Positions 62,301 to 64,000 of a stretch of 64,000 bases of DNA are shown one piece after another. Below the pieces are notes generated by a model. The model was not told the origin of the DNA, made no database searches, and saw nothing but the letters and a program-made list of their open reading frames with translations. Location: assembly GCA_002914845.1 (NCBI GenBank), contig JXTC01000057.1:1048027-1112026 (forward strand). Direction: 5' to 3'. This DNA comes from Trema orientale. Its lineage: Eukaryota > Streptophyta > Magnoliopsida > Rosales > Cannabaceae. How positions within the stretch are numbered: the stretch's first letter is position 1; each line of letters opens with the position of its first letter. The position numbers and the translations under genes are program-made.

Positions 62301-64000
62301 TAGAAAATAATCTGAAATTTGAGACTAACCCCTCGTTTTATTTGTGTCTGTCTGTTCGTGTAGTTCGACATTCTTTGGGATGCACTCTCTGGGCAAGAGC
62401 ACCTCCATCTTTTTGCTAGTATAAAGGGCCTACCCCAAGCTTCAATACAATCTGTACGTAATAATACACAAAAATGAAAGGGTTTTTTCACATGCTTTGT
62501 AACTCGAAAATATTTTTAAATTTAAGCGTGATTAGATAGAAACAAAAATGACTGCTGTACATGCTGCATTTTCCACTTAATCAAATGCTTTCTGCTGAAT
62601 CAAAAAAACAGGTCATTCAAAATTCCTTAGAGGAAGTGAGACTCACAGAAGCAGCCAAAGTGAGAGCTGGAAGTTACAGTGGAGGAATGAGACGTCGCCT
62701 CAGCATTGCAATAGCGCTTATTGGCGATCCAAAATTGGTCATCTTGGATGAACCTGTATGCATATCAGAAAAGATTCCTTTCCATTATAAATGCTTCATT
62801 TACTTGATCCGCAAGTTTTCCGACTTACACTATGATCTGCAGACAACTGGTGTGGATCCAATAACAAGAAGACACTTATGGGACATCATACAAAATGCAA
62901 AGAAAGGACGCGCAATAGTATTAACAACACACTCGATGGAAGAAGCTGACATTCTAAGTGACCGGATAGGAATAATGGCAAATGGCAAGCTCCGATGTAT
63001 TGGGAGCTCAGCCAGATTGAAGTCTCGATTCGGCACTGGTTTTATTGCTCATGTGAATTTCATTGGAAGCTCCCATGGACAAACTCCTCCTGACGGAGAT
63101 GTGGTGCATGCAATTCATCACCATGAAGCTGTGAAGCAGTTCTTCGAAATTGTACGTTGAAATAAGTTGATGGTTTTTAAATTTTTTTTCTTATATAATA
63201 AAACTGGGATTTTTTTTTTTTTTTTTTAACAGCATTTAGATGTTCTACCAAAAGAAGAGAACAACTCCTCTTTGACTTTTGCCATTCCTCGCAATAGAGA
63301 GGTACTTTTTCCGGTAAGCACACTATCACCCTTCTAATCTGTCTCTTCAGAAAGTATCTAATTGGAAAAGAAGAGAAAAAGAAACAAAGATTTTACCCTG
63401 AAAGGACAACAATGGCTTGAGGTTAAGCACTTGTGATCATGTATCATAGACTCGCAAAGGCAGTTAATGAACCTTTAGATGGACAAAATAGCTTTGAGCA
63501 CACTATCCTCAGGACAAGAATAACCAAACTACTTTCTTTTATAGATCAACTTTAGTTGTATCCAATGGAATAATTATACTACAGTACTCGAGAATTCCTA
63601 ACTAATCGAAAGAATTGAGTAGTGGTACAGTCAACAATGCGGCCAATCTTAGCCCTATCTCAATGGAGCTCACGTGAGTCTCACCATAGAGCCACCCAAT
63701 ATAGGGCTGTGACGCGTGAGATGCTAGCACAGTCCCTCGAACACAATGTCGTTTCTTTCTTTTTGTTCTACTATGTAGTTTCTTTGGCTTAGTTTCTGCT
63801 TATTTTGACTCACAAATTACGTTGTTGTCAAATACAGGATTGTTTTGCAGAGCTTCAAGATAGACAAGTAGAATTTGGGATAGCCGACATTCAGATTGGT
63901 TTTACAAGCCTAGAGGAAGTTTTCTTGAGTATAGCTCGTCAGGCAGAGCTAGAGACCGCCATAGCTGAAGGGAGACTGGTTACATTCACTTTAAAATGTG
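59311..64000 (+). CDS. ABC transporter A family, ABCA2-type, copy 3 (partial at window end)
   Basis: Exons: 59311-59682, 59782-60013, 60145-60314, 60422-60607, 60726-60821, 60898-61098, 61202-61361, 61448-61650, 61932-62049, 62162-62238, 62364-62453, 62612-62755, 62843-63151, 63233-63313 and 63838 to the window end; 867 residues visible, in frame throughout. It starts MIKLHSRFTLLIQQYK. The last 17 bases of exon 15 and exon 16 (about 95 residues together by comparison) lie outside. ATPase motifs: Walker A GTSGAGKT (556-563), [21 protein letters not shown]. Exon 8 is 24 bases shorter than in copy 1 and lacks the ICSCIG motif; GCCKCKK is changed to GSFKRKR. Intron 5 has a GC donor (60822-60823), as in copy 2. 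Intron 14 is 524 bp, against 132 and 149 bp in the other copies. Expected role: half-size membrane transporter. Confidence 0.9.
63380..63800. repeat. Insertion in intron 14 of ABCA2-type copy 3
   Basis: The extra 370-390 bp relative to the sister genes includes short inverted words (agccctat at 63650 and atagggct at 63701; gagctcacgtgag near 63667). It may be a small transposon; ends not found. Confidence 0.3.

Overview
This is nuclear DNA from a flowering plant, probably a eudicot. It is AT-rich, its genes are split by short GT-AG (and two GC-AG) introns, the spaces between genes are full of transposon debris, and every recognisable protein belongs to a plant family: RING-H2 ligases, a PLS-class PPR protein and half-size ABCA transporters of the ABCA2/ABCA7 type. 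There is a 347-base assembly gap at 23212-23558 and one ambiguous base at 10181.

Layout. Two intronless RING-H2 E3 ligase genes lie on the plus strand (574-1290 and 6078-6764). Extra promoter-like copies downstream of the first suggest a formerly larger tandem array. An 18-exon ABCA7-type transporter gene is on the minus strand (8792-18294; 947 codons, open throughout). An intronless E/E+-class PPR gene follows on the minus strand (20995-22866). Three ABCA2-type genes with the same exon plan lie in the same direction on the plus strand: 27126-32795 (16 exons, 967 aa), 41373-46508 (16 exons, 963 aa) and 59311-64000 (exons 1-15, running off the window; 867 aa visible). All exon phases were checked by hand and close in frame.

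The four ABCA genes form one cluster, ABCA7-type on one strand and ABCA2-type on the other. Each encodes one membrane domain and one ATPase domain, so the products should work as dimers. The three ABCA2-type copies have diverged in places that matter. The middle copy has Arg in place of the fourth Walker A residue, normally Gly. The third copy has lost both cysteine clusters of the linker. The second and third share a GC-AG intron that the first lacks.

The intergenic space holds several foldback elements with 9-10 bp flanking repeats typical of Mutator-like elements: 7294-7477, 24182-24583, 38150-39951 with a nested LINE, 39970-41040 lying back to back with it, and 47486-48071. It also holds two tRNA-derived SINE-like sequences, LTR pieces at 32851, 33910-35418, 50827-52886, 55412-56214 (with a broken Copia gag) and 58395-58878, and many microsatellites. 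No RNA gene, CRISPR array or prokaryotic feature was seen.
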